From: an uncultured Solirubrobacterales bacterium
GTDB lineage: Bacteria > Actinomycetota > Thermoleophilia > Solirubrobacterales > 70-9
Direction of reading: 5' to 3'
Assembly (NCBI GenBank): GCA_937910825.1
Contig: CALEMO010000173.1
Span: 1-5,074, forward strand
Length of the DNA: 5,074 bases
Both the position numbers and the translations under genes were made by a program. The notes below the pieces were generated by a model. That model did not search any database. It was not told the DNA's origin and saw nothing but the letters and a program-made list of their open reading frames with translations. Of the stretch, positions 1 to 5,074 are shown piece by piece (position 1 is the first letter of the stretch; every line of letters begins with the position of its first letter).

Positions 1-2811
1 CGACCCGCACCAGCAGGGGTCGTTGCGGCCGATGTTCTCGCGATCCGACTTGACCTTGGTGGCAGTCGCTCCCCCGAGGATGGTCGACGAGCCCGCCGAG
101 AATCCCGCCGCTCGTGCCGGCTGGGCTTCGCCCGGGACCTCGTCTTCGATCGCCGACTCGGTGAGTGCTGAAGGCTGGGATTCCAGTGTGCCTCCGGAGT
201 AATCGAGGCTCGAAGGCTCATCCACCGGCGGCGCGAAAGCTTCGCCAACCGCTTCCGGTTCAATTTCTATCTCGACGTTGAAGACAAGCTTGCTGAACTC
301 TTCCCAGATCGCGTTCATCAGTTCCGAAAACATCAAATAGCCTTCGTTCTTGTACGCAACCAGCGGATCGATCTGGGCGAATCCCCGCAGGTGAATTCCT
401 TCACGCAGGTAGTCCATGTCGTAGAGGTGCTCGCGCCAGCGTGAGTCGATCACCTGCATCAGCAGTGTGCGCTCGAGGTAGCGCATGACTTCTTCGCCGA
501 GCTCCTCTTCACGCTCGCTGTAGGCGTTCTGAGCGTCTTCTATGAGCTCGACCTTGAGACCTTCGCGGTCAACCGCCTCGGGTGTGAGCCCGGCGACGTC
601 GATTGCGCAGGGCCAGATCAGATGGAGCTGGGTATCGAGCTCCGGCAGGTCCCATTCTTCGATCATGTCGCCCGGCGTATATTCGTCGACCAGACGGCCG
701 ATCACGCCACTCAACTCGTCGCGCGCGATCTCGGACATATCGCGACCCTCGAGAATTTCGCCTCGATATTTGTAGACGATTCGGCGCTGCTCGTTCATCA
801 CATCGTCGTATTCGAGTACGCGCTTGCGGATCAGAAAGTTCTGCTCTTCGACCTTCTTCTGGGCGTTCTCGACGGTCTTGGTCAGCATCTTCGCTTCAAG
901 CGGCATCTCTTCACCGTCCTCGTCCACTGGTCCGAGGCGATCGAGGATCTTGTAGATCCGGTCACCGGCGAACAGCCGGATGACGTCGTCCTCCGCCGAA
1001 AGGAAGAAGCGGGAAGCCCCCGGGTCGCCCTGGCGGCCTGCCCGGCCTCGAAGCTGGTTGTCGATGCGACGTGATTCGTGGCGCTCGGTTCCGCAGATGA
1101 AGAGCCCGCCGAGATCGCGGACCTCGGCAGCTTCACTCTCGGCGCCGGGTTTGAAATCGGCCGCTGCTTTTTCGACGGCTTCGTTATAACCCTCGTCTTC
1201 GGGGTTCAGACCCTGCTTGACCACGAGCGGATGGGCCATACCCTCCGGGTCGCCACCCAGCTTGATATCGACCCCTCGGCCGGCCATGTTGGTCGCGATC
1301 GTCAAGGCGCCCTTGCGCCCCGCCTGGGCGATGGTTTCACCTTCGCGTTCGGCGTATTCGGGCTTGGCGTTCAGCACTTCGTGCTCGATGCCCTCCCTTT
1401 GAAGTGCGTCGGAGATCATCTCGGAAGTTTCGACCGAAACCGTGCCGACAAGGATCGGCTGGCCGGTCCCGTTGCGCTCCACCAGTTCGCGTATGACCGC
1501 CTTCCACTTGCCGTCTCTGGTCTTGAAGATCCGGTCGTTATCGTCAACCCTGGCGGTCGGCATGTTGGTCGGTACCTCGACCACCGGGACTTTGTAGATC
1601 TTCATGAACTCGGTGGCCTCGGTCAATGCGGTACCGGTCATGCCGGAAAGCTTGTCGTACAGCCGGAAATAGTTCTGGAGCGTGATCGTGGCCAGGGTCT
1701 GGTTTTCTTCCCGGATCGCCACCCCTTCCTTTGCTTCGACCGCCTGGTGGAGACCTTCTGACCAGCGCCGCCCCTCGAGGATGCGCCCCGTGAACTCGTC
1801 GATGATCATGACTTCCCCGTCAACCACCGCGTAATCCTTGTCTCTGCGGTAGAGCGACTCCGCCTTGAGGGACTGGATCAGGTGGTTGACCAGATTGCCG
1901 TTCTCGGCGAGGTAGAGATTCTCGACGCCGAGAAACTTCTCCGCGTTGCTCACGCCACGCTCGGTCGGGGCGACGGTCTTGTGCTTCTCGTCGTACTCGT
2001 AATCGAAGTCGGCGCCTGACGTGTCTTTTGACTCGCCCATAGACTTGAGCTTCGTCTTGGCCGGCACCCCGTCCAGCTGCTTTGAAAGACGGGCAAAGGT
2101 GTAGTAGGTCTGGGCAGCCTGCTCGGGGGCGCCGGAAATGATCAGCGGGGTCCGCGCTTCGTCGATCAGGATGTTGTCGACTTCGTCGACGATCGCGAAG
2201 TCATGCGTCCGCTGAACCTTGTGCTCCAGTGAGGCGGCCATGTTGTCGCGCAGGTAGTCGAAACCGAATTCTGAATTTGTGCCGTAGGTGACGTCGCAGA
2301 GGTATTTGGCACGCCTTTCCTCGGGGTCGTCGTCTTCCTGGATCCAGCCGACGGTAACCCCGAGCAGGTCGAAAATGGGTTTCATCCAGAGCGCATCCCG
2401 CTTCGACAGATAGTCGTTGACGGTGACCACGTGCACGCTGCCCCCGGTGAGGGTGTTCAGAACGATCGACAGGGTGCTGGTAAGGGTCTTGCCTTCGCCG
2501 GTCTTCATTTCGGCGATTGCGCCGTCGTGGACGACCATTCCGCCGATCAGCTGGACGTCGTAGTGACGCTGGCCCAGGCCGCGGCGGGCAGCCTCCCGGG
2601 TAAGTGCGAATGTCTCGGGCAACAGCTCGTCGAGTTTCTCCCCACTACGGGCCCGCTCGCGCAGCGAGTCGGCCTCTTCAAGCAGTTCAGAGTCCTCGAG
2701 TACCTCCATTTCGGGCTCGATCCGGTTGATCGATTCGACCCGCTTCTGGTACGCCTTAAACTTGCGGCCCTCGCCAAGCCGTAGGGCGCGATCGATTAGC
2801 TGTTTCGCCAT
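1..2811 (-). CDS. secA: SecA, preprotein translocase ATPase (3' end cut by window edge)
   Basis: SecA is the cytoplasmic/peripheral-membrane ATPase that pushes unfolded preproteins through SecYEG. I translated 937 codons from the ATG at 2811 without a stop or frameshift; only the last few codons are missing. Visible in order: Walker A MKTGEGKT at residues 102-109; VVTVNDYLSKRD and YGTNSEFGFDYLRDNM; Walker B DEVD at 209-212 followed by ILIDEARTPLIISG; the preprotein cross-linking region; NMAGRGVDI from 508; GTERHESRRIDNQLRGR from 574 with the motif VI arginines at 588-593; the helical scaffold/wing segment around W792 (SRWREHLYDMDYLREGIHLR); an acidic, low-complexity linker; and the start of a zinc-binding SEC-C motif, NIGRNDPCWCGS, at 926-937. 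Motif spacing up to Walker B matches E. coli SecA exactly. An in-frame TAA lies four codons upstream, so the start cannot be earlier. Small oddities: N at 213 where Ser is usual after DEVD, and V rather than T in AGRGVDI. Identification is certain; it is the general SecA (SecA1-type), inferred from position beside hpf. Confidence 0.98.
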   Translation of the reverse strand, partial: MAKQLIDRALRLGEGRKFKAYQKRVESINRIEPEMEVLEDSELLEEADSLRERARSGEKLDELLPETFALTREAARRGLGQRHYDVQLIGGMVVHDGAIAEMKTGEGKTLTSTLSIVLNTLTGGSVHVVTVNDYLSKRDALWMKPIFDLLGVTVGWIQEDDDPEERRAKYLCDVTYGTNSEFGFDYLRDNMAASLEHKVQRTHDFAIVDEVDNILIDEARTPLIISGAPEQAAQTYYTFARLSKQLDGVPAKTKLKSMGESKDTSGADFDYEYDEKHKTVAPTERGVSNAEKFLGVENLYLAENGNLVNHLIQSLKAESLYRRDKDYAVVDGEVMIIDEFTGRILEGRRWSEGLHQAVEAKEGVAIREENQTLATITLQNYFRLYDKLSGMTGTALTEATEFMKIYKVPVVEVPTNMPTARVDDNDRIFKTRDGKWKAVIRELVERNGTGQPILVGTVSVETSEMISDALQREGIEHEVLNAKPEYAEREGETIAQAGRKGALTIATNMAGRGVDIKLGGDPEGMAHPLVVKQGLNPEDEGYNEAVEKAAADFKPGAESEAAEVRDLGGLFICGTERHESRRIDNQLRGRAGRQGDPGASRFFLSAEDDVIRLFAGDRIYKILDRLGPVDEDGEEMPLEAKMLTKTVENAQKKVEEQNFLIRKRVLEYDDVMNEQRRIVYKYRGEILEGRDMSEIARDELSGVIGRLVDEYTPGDMIEEWDLPELDTQLHLIWPCAIDVAGLTPEAVDREGLKVELIEDAQNAYSEREEELGEEVMRYLERTLLMQVIDSRWREHLYDMDYLREGIHLRGFAQIDPLVAYKNEGYLMFSELMNAIWEEFSKLVFNVEIEIEPEAVGEAFAPPVDEPSSLDYSGGTLESQPSALTESAIEDEVPGEAQPARAAGFSAGSSTILGGATATKVKSDRENIGRNDPCWCGS

Positions 2812-2817
2812 GCCTTT

Positions 2818-2823
2818 AGGTTA
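2818..2823 (-). promoter_or_regulatory. Candidate -10 box for a leaderless secA transcript
   Basis: On the minus strand TAACCT (fits TANNNT) ends six bases before the A of the secA ATG, so transcription would begin at or next to the start codon. The only purine-rich stretch upstream of the ATG, AAAGG, sits one base from it, too close to act as a normal Shine-Dalgarno site. Leaderless mRNAs are common in Actinomycetota. No good -35 hexamer is present at 16-18 bases upstream, so this is a suggestion rather than a firm call. The TAA of this box is also the in-frame stop that fixes the secA start. Confidence 0.4.
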
Positions 2824-2856
2824 GCCGTTGGCAGCATCCGGACTATCTCTGGCCGA

Positions 2857-2887
2857 GCCCCGAAACGACCGGAGCCCCTTTCGGGGC
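2857..2887 (-). promoter_or_regulatory. Alternative 9-bp stem upstream of secA, competing with the GAAA hairpin
   Basis: GCCCCGAAA (minus strand, 2887-2879) is perfectly complementary to TTTCGGGGC (2865-2857), with a 13-base loop. In RNA of the minus strand the stem can grow by a U-G and a C-G pair. The 5' arm uses the same CCCC and GAAA bases as the hairpin at 2868-2893, so the two structures cannot form together. This is the geometry of an attenuator or an RNA switch, but GC-rich DNA can produce it by chance. Confidence 0.3.
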
Positions 2888-2893
2888 CCCGGT
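2868..2893 (-). terminator. GC-rich 11-bp hairpin with GAAA tetraloop, likely hpf 3' terminator or secA leader element
   Basis: Read on the minus strand, an 11-base arm beginning ACCGGGG pairs with GGGGCTCCGGT around a GAAA loop. All eleven pairs form in minus-strand RNA (one is G-U), while the plus-strand copy has an A-C mismatch, and GAAA is a stable GNRA loop only on the minus strand. Both points favour function in the hpf-to-secA direction. The following bases CGTTTCGG give only a poor U-tract, as is common for terminators in GC-rich actinobacteria. It begins 62 bases after the hpf stop codon. Confidence 0.45.
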
Positions 2894-2900
2894 GATCACC
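2891..2900. repeat. Perfect 10-bp palindrome GGTGATCACC between hpf and secA
   Basis: The bases GGTGATCACC read the same on both strands. The palindrome abuts and overlaps the foot of the hairpin at 2868-2893. With no loop it would act as a DNA site, if anything, rather than an RNA hairpin. It lies about 80 bases upstream of the secA start, rather far for a simple repressor operator. I do not recognise it as a known regulator's site. Confidence 0.3.
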
Positions 2901-2911
2901 TCACTTGTCGG

Positions 2912-2943
2912 TCCGGCTGCCTCAGGCGTCAGCCGGAGTTTTT
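2912..2943 (+). terminator. Hairpin plus T5 tract facing antisense to all genes
   Basis: TCCGGCTG (2912-2919) and CAGCCGGA (2930-2937) make an 8-bp perfect stem around a 10-base loop, followed on the plus strand by GTTTTT. This is a textbook intrinsic terminator for plus-strand RNA. On the minus strand, the direction of hpf and secA, the hairpin is preceded by A5 and followed by CCGACAAG, so it would lack a U-tract. It may still help end the hpf transcript. No plus-strand gene is present for it to terminate, so its natural substrate would be antisense RNA from the secA region. Confidence 0.45.
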
Positions 2944-2952
2944 ACGAAAACT
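2937..2952. repeat. AT-rich inverted repeat AGTTTT-TACG-AAAACT just after hpf
   Basis: AGTTTT and AAAACT form a 6-bp stem with a TACG loop, starting four bases past the hpf stop codon and sharing one base with the neighbouring GC-rich stem. It is a marked AT island in GC-rich DNA. Together the two repeats may form the 3' end structure of the hpf mRNA; alone this stem is weak. Confidence 0.3.
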
Positions 2953-2955
2953 GGG

Positions 2956-3324
2956 TCAGAGCGCTGCTGAACTGCCTCCTGAGGGTCGCCCCTGCATCTG
3001 ATTTACGAGGCGACGGGTCTCGCTGCGTTTCCGACGTTTCTCCCGGTGTCGTTTTACCTGGCGCTGTATGTCTTCGGCCAGCTCATGAATGGTGTGAATC
3101 ATCTCGGGCGTCGCTTCGTGGGCATGCAGCGTGACCCCCTTCACGTGGAGCGTGCCTTCGGCTACGAACTTGTCGGTGATCGCAGGATTCTGCTCCTCGG
3201 ACAAAACAACTTCGACGCGGGTGAGTGGAGAGACCTGCTGACCGATCCGCTTGAACCGCTGGGCCACCTGCTCTCGCAAATCGTCAGTTACTTCGACGTT
3301 GCGACCACGAATATCAATTCGCAT
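2956..3324 (-). CDS. hpf: Short ribosome hibernation promoting factor (HPF/RaiA, S30AE domain)
   Basis: HPF-family proteins bind the decoding region of the 30S subunit in starvation, blocking mRNA and tRNA and preserving inactive ribosomes. The 122-residue product opens with MRIDIRGRNVEVTDDLREQV, the characteristic first strand and helix of the S30AE fold, followed by the VEVVLSEEQNP strand, the VKGVTLHAHEATPEMIHTIH region and a terminal helix (about residues 72-95). After this comes a strongly basic tail, residues 90-106 (KRHREKRRKR and RR), then a Gly/Ser-rich end. The dimerisation domain of long HPFs, which extends those proteins to roughly 180-230 residues, is absent; the 144 bases before secA are too few to hold it and contain hairpins. 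The start is secured by an AGGAGGT site four bases... upstream after a short CCC spacer, and by the domain beginning at residue 1. comF lies 82 bases upstream and secA 144 bases downstream. Family assignment is firm; whether it acts as a monomeric RaiA/YfiA-like or HPF-like factor is open. Confidence 0.95.
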   Translation of the reverse strand: MRIDIRGRNVEVTDDLREQVAQRFKRIGQQVSPLTRVEVVLSEEQNPAITDKFVAEGTLHVKGVTLHAHEATPEMIHTIHELAEDIQRQVKRHREKRRKRSETRRLVNQMQGRPSGGSSAAL

Positions 3325-3327
3325 GGG

Positions 3328-3334
3328 ACCTCCT
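3328..3334 (-). promoter_or_regulatory. Strong Shine-Dalgarno site of hpf
   Basis: AGGAGGT on the minus strand is followed by CCC and the hpf ATG. It is a full anti-16S match with slightly short spacing, and contrasts with comF and secA, neither of which has a convincing site. This suggests hpf is translated efficiently whenever its mRNA is made. Confidence 0.85.
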
Positions 3335-3357
3335 GCGGGGTTGTTTTCCTTGGAGTG

Positions 3358-3386
3358 ATCCTAGCCCGTCGTCATGACGCAGTAAA
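3358..3386 (-). promoter_or_regulatory. Sigma70-like promoter for hpf
   Basis: On the minus strand TTTACT (3386-3381, 4 of 6 to TTGACA) is separated by exactly 17 bases from TAGGAT (3363-3358, 4 of 6 to TATAAT, both conserved TA..T positions kept). Initiation near 3351 would give a leader of about 27 bases containing the AGGAGGT site. The promoter lies between the comF stop and hpf, so hpf can be transcribed independently of comF. Spotted by eye; no start-site data. Confidence 0.55.
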
Positions 3387-3395
3387 GGGCTTTAC
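3370..3395. promoter_or_regulatory. Two adjacent palindromes overlapping the hpf promoter, candidate operators
   Basis: CGTCATGACG (3370-3379) is a perfect 10-bp palindrome inside the promoter spacer. GTAAAG-GG-CTTTAC (3382-3395) is a perfect 6+6 inverted repeat that contains most of the -35 hexamer. Their centres are 14 bases apart. This placement is what a repressor site would look like. The second repeat could alternatively be a very weak terminator of comF (5-bp stem, 4-base loop, no U-tract). No known regulator's consensus is recognised. Confidence 0.35.
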
Positions 3396-3406
3396 CTAAT
3401 CTTTCA

Positions 3407-4036
3407 TCACCGGCGGGTGAAAGTGACCGCATTGACCGTCTTCGCGCCTGCCATCCGCAGCGCCTCGGCACAGGCGGTCAAGGTCGCTCCTGTCGTCACA
3501 ACGTCGTCGACCAGGATTACGACCGGCCGGGACCTGCCACGGATCCGGATCGCCGGTGGGTCGTCGATCCGGCGGGAGCGGCCTTTGCCGCGTTGGCTGC
3601 CGGATCCACGACGCCGTATCGTGCGCTCGTCAAACTCCCAGGAAATCTGCCCGGCCATGCGGTCCGCCAGCTCACCGGCCGGGTCGAAACCCCTGAACCG
3701 GCGCCGCAGAAATGCGGCAGGAACAGGAACTACCGACCTCTGGGTTGCGGCGGCAGGCACGACCGGCGCTACTTCAGCCATGCGACTGCCGATCAGTCCG
3801 GCCAGGTTGAAGAGACCGCCGAACTTGTAGGCACGCAGAATGTCGCGGGCCACGCCTTCATGGGCCGCAACAGAGGAGATCTGGTCAACCGACGGCGGCG
3901 GACGCCCAATAACCGGCCCACCTTCATCCAGGCGCCATAGGCATCGTGGGCAGATCGGACCATCGAGGAGGCCGTCTTCCCGGCAGACAGCACAGACGGG
4001 AGGCAGTACCGCTGCGAACACCTGCGAGAACATCAC
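3407..4036 (-). CDS. comF: ComF family phosphoribosyltransferase-like protein
   Basis: ComF proteins combine an N-terminal zinc ribbon with a type I phosphoribosyltransferase fold; in transformable bacteria they are cytoplasmic factors required for DNA uptake and recombination, but homologues are widespread in species with no known competence and their reaction is unsettled. In the 209-residue product, CAVC (C15, C18) and CPRC (C29, C32) form the zinc knuckle; AHEGVARDILRAYKFGG (58-74) and VVPVPAAFLRRRFRGFDPAGEL (102-123) are the family blocks; VVILVDDVVTTGAT (172-185) is the PRPP-binding loop with both aspartates, so the fold looks catalytically intact. Length is ordinary for the family. The start is GTG at 4036 or the adjacent ATG at 4033; neither has a Shine-Dalgarno site and no other standard start codon lies in the 17 or so bases upstream in frame. 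It stands 87 bases after the nucleotidyltransferase and 82 before hpf. Nothing else for DNA uptake is in the window, so a competence role cannot be inferred from context. Confidence 0.93.
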   Translation of the reverse strand: MMFSQVFAAVLPPVCAVCREDGLLDGPICPRCLWRLDEGGPVIGRPPPSVDQISSVAAHEGVARDILRAYKFGGLFNLAGLIGSRMAEVAPVVPAAATQRSVVPVPAAFLRRRFRGFDPAGELADRMAGQISWEFDERTIRRRGSGSQRGKGRSRRIDDPPAIRIRGRSRPVVILVDDVVTTGATLTACAEALRMAGAKTVNAVTFTRR

Positions 4037-4123
4037 GCCGGAAGTTTCGCGAATGCCCGCTCACAGGTGTGTGCCAAACGTCAAGAGTCTGCCAGTTACG
4101 AAAGAAAACTTCGAGCGAGCGGC
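4037..4123 (-). other. Gap between nucleotidyltransferase and comF, no clear signal
   Basis: An 87-base gap. On the minus strand TTGACG (4084-4079) is a good -35 match, but no TANNNT hexamer follows at 16-18 bases, so I do not call a promoter. GAAGTTT (4041-4047) and AAACTTC (4106-4112) are 7-base inverted copies about 58 bases apart, probably chance. No terminator with a U-tract is seen, so comF may be cotranscribed with the upstream gene. Confidence 0.4.
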
Positions 4124-5074
4124 TCAGCCGAGAACGCCGGCCGCCACGAAAGTTCCTGCTGCGAGCGTTGCCCCTTCGAGCAGCACCGCCTCTTTCACGC
4201 GAGCGCCTTGCCCGACCTGGCACCCCGGACCGATCACCGCGGGCCCGGTCAGCTCAGCGCCGGCGCTGATCACGCTTCCCTTGCCGATCAGCACGGGCCC
4301 GGTTACATCGACGCCGTCCAGAGAGACGCCGCCTGCCTTCCAGATTCCAGGCGCCACTTCCGGCTCATTCATCCCCAGATTGACCGCCCGCGCCAGGCCG
4401 TCGAAGCTGCCCTGAAGAAACTCGCCGATCGTGCCCACGTCATTCCAGTATGCGTCTACTTCATGGGCGAAGAAAGGCACGTCGGCCTCAAGCAGCGACG
4501 GGAAGACATCCATCGCCCAGTCAGCGAAGCCTTCAGGTTCCCCTGACTGCCAGAGCTTGCTTTCTCCGGGCCCGGGAAAGAAGTCGAAGATCTCCCGATC
4601 GAACATGTAGATTCCGCAGTTGGCCAGGTCCGAAAGTGCCTCGGCCGCATCCGGCTTTTCCTGAAAGCCCTGGATCCTCCCGTCTTCCCCGGTGATGACT
4701 ACCCCGAATTCGGAAGTCTCGCTCACCTTTTTCGTTGCCAGGGTGGCGATTCCGTCGTGGCTCTCGTGGAAGCGCCGCATGGCGGCAAGATCGGTGTCAG
4801 TGAGAGCATCGCCAGATATGACCAGGAAGGGTCCGTCGAAGAAATCCCTGGCACCGAACACTCCCCCAGCCGTTCCGAGCAGCTTCTCCTCGGGGCTGTA
4901 GCTGAGATCCACTCCGAAGTCGGCGCCGTCTCCGAAGTGGTCACGGATGGTGTCGGGGAACCAGTGGAGATTGGCGATAACTTGGGTTAAATCATTGCGC
5001 GCAAGCAGTTCGACGATGTGCTCCATGACCGGACGGTTCAGGACCGGCACCATCGGCTTGGGCACCGAGTATGA
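4124..5074 (-). CDS. Sugar-1-phosphate nucleotidyltransferase with left-handed beta-helix tail, probable mannose-1-phosphate guanylyltransferase (N-terminus cut by window edge)
   Basis: Enzymes of this family join a nucleoside triphosphate and a sugar 1-phosphate into an NDP-sugar and pyrophosphate; the GMPP-like members make GDP-mannose for envelope polysaccharides and glycosylation. The frame is open to the right edge and gives 316 residues (numbered from the edge). The first visible residues, SYSVPKPMVPVLNRP, are the second half of the family's N-terminal signature; the nucleotide-binding GxGTRLRPLT part lies outside. Next are LGTAGGV (66-72), ISGDALTDTDL with the metal-binding Asp at about 89, GFQEKP (136-141), NCGIYMF, and YWNDVGT near 209-215. 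From about 250 on, I/V-G-x-G hexapeptide-like repeats (GPVLIGKGSVISAGAELTGP) form the beta-helix, ending at residue 316. The GTG at 5065 encodes the Val of SVPKPM and is not the start. The fold is certain; GTP/mannose specificity over UTP, CTP or TTP with other sugars is a guess from overall resemblance. It is the first gene of the visible run, 87 bases upstream of comF. Confidence 0.88.
   Translation of the reverse strand, partial: SYSVPKPMVPVLNRPVMEHIVELLARNDLTQVIANLHWFPDTIRDHFGDGADFGVDLSYSPEEKLLGTAGGVFGARDFFDGPFLVISGDALTDTDLAAMRRFHESHDGIATLATKKVSETSEFGVVITGEDGRIQGFQEKPDAAEALSDLANCGIYMFDREIFDFFPGPGESKLWQSGEPEGFADWAMDVFPSLLEADVPFFAHEVDAYWNDVGTIGEFLQGSFDGLARAVNLGMNEPEVAPGIWKAGGVSLDGVDVTGPVLIGKGSVISAGAELTGPAVIGPGCQVGQGARVKEAVLLEGATLAAGTFVAAGVLG

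Noticed and set aside
622..1761. Two long plus-strand open frames (622-1074 and 1078-1761) back to back
   Set aside because: They lie exactly codon-on-codon antisense to secA, where TTA, CTA and TCA codons are rare in GC-rich genes, so stops are depleted. The translations show no recognisable domain and secA is beyond doubt in the other strand.
2431..2784. Plus-strand open frame over the secA N-terminus
   Set aside because: Same codon-aligned antisense register as the other secA shadows; overlaps the Walker A region of a certain gene.
2956..2958. hpf shortened by a frameshift
   Set aside because: Only 144 bases separate the stop from secA, less than the length of the missing dimerisation domain, and they are occupied by inverted repeats rather than coding sequence.
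3046..3399. Plus-strand open frame covering hpf and its promoter
   Set aside because: Antisense to a well-supported S30AE gene; no domain and no ribosome binding site seen.
4079..4084. TTGACG as a comF promoter -35
   Set aside because: No acceptable -10 hexamer at 16-18 bases; spacing alone does not support a promoter.
4041..4112. GAAGTTT...AAACTTC inverted copies between comF and the upstream gene
   Set aside because: Only seven bases, about 58 bases apart; expected by chance and no structural context.
3840..4546. Overlapping plus-strand frames over comF and the nucleotidyltransferase 3' part
   Set aside because: Low-complexity Arg/Pro/Ser-rich translations typical of wrong-frame reading of GC-rich DNA; both minus-strand genes are firmly identified.
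5063..5065. GTG as start of the nucleotidyltransferase
   Set aside because: The reading frame continues to the window edge and the GTG codes for the Val just before the conserved PKPMVPV block, so the true start and the GxGTRL motif are outside the window.

Overview
The window carries four genes, all on the minus strand, with two of them running off the ends. In transcription order (right to left) they are: a sugar-1-phosphate nucleotidyltransferase that has lost its N-terminus at the right edge, a ComF-type phosphoribosyltransferase, a short ribosome hibernation factor (HPF/RaiA family), and secA, which lacks only its last few codons at the left edge. Base composition is GC-rich with GC-biased third codon positions. 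The order comF - hpf - secA is the arrangement I know from Actinomycetota (for example Rv3242c-Rv3241c-Rv3240c of Mycobacterium tuberculosis). The proteins do not look like typical Mycobacterium or Streptomyces versions, and the short HPF and adjacent sugar nucleotidyltransferase make a deep-branching actinobacterial lineage such as Thermoleophilia/Solirubrobacterales my best guess. That placement is inference, not something I could test.

Layout: 1-2811 secA; 2812-2955 a 144-base intergenic region crowded with inverted repeats; 2956-3324 hpf; 3325-3406 an intergenic region with a good sigma70-like promoter and ribosome binding site for hpf; 3407-4036 comF; 4037-4123 a short gap with little recognisable signal; 4124 to the right edge the nucleotidyltransferase. 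No stretch longer than 300 bases lacks a gene. I saw no tRNA or rRNA gene, insertion sequence, CRISPR array, attachment site or replication origin.

Functionally this is a housekeeping neighbourhood: nucleotide-sugar supply for cell-envelope polysaccharide or glycoprotein, a ComF-family protein, ribosome protection in stationary phase, and the ATPase motor of Sec protein export. The genes share orientation but probably not one transcript: hpf appears to have its own promoter, and secA may start as a leaderless mRNA from a -10 box six bases before its ATG.

I did not find a convincing new system. The parts worth a second look are the non-coding ones: two mutually exclusive GC-rich hairpins upstream of secA, a hairpin plus T-run pointing antisense to the genes, two nested palindromes overlapping the -35 and spacer of the hpf promoter, and the short, basic-tailed HPF in a position where actinobacteria usually carry a long form.
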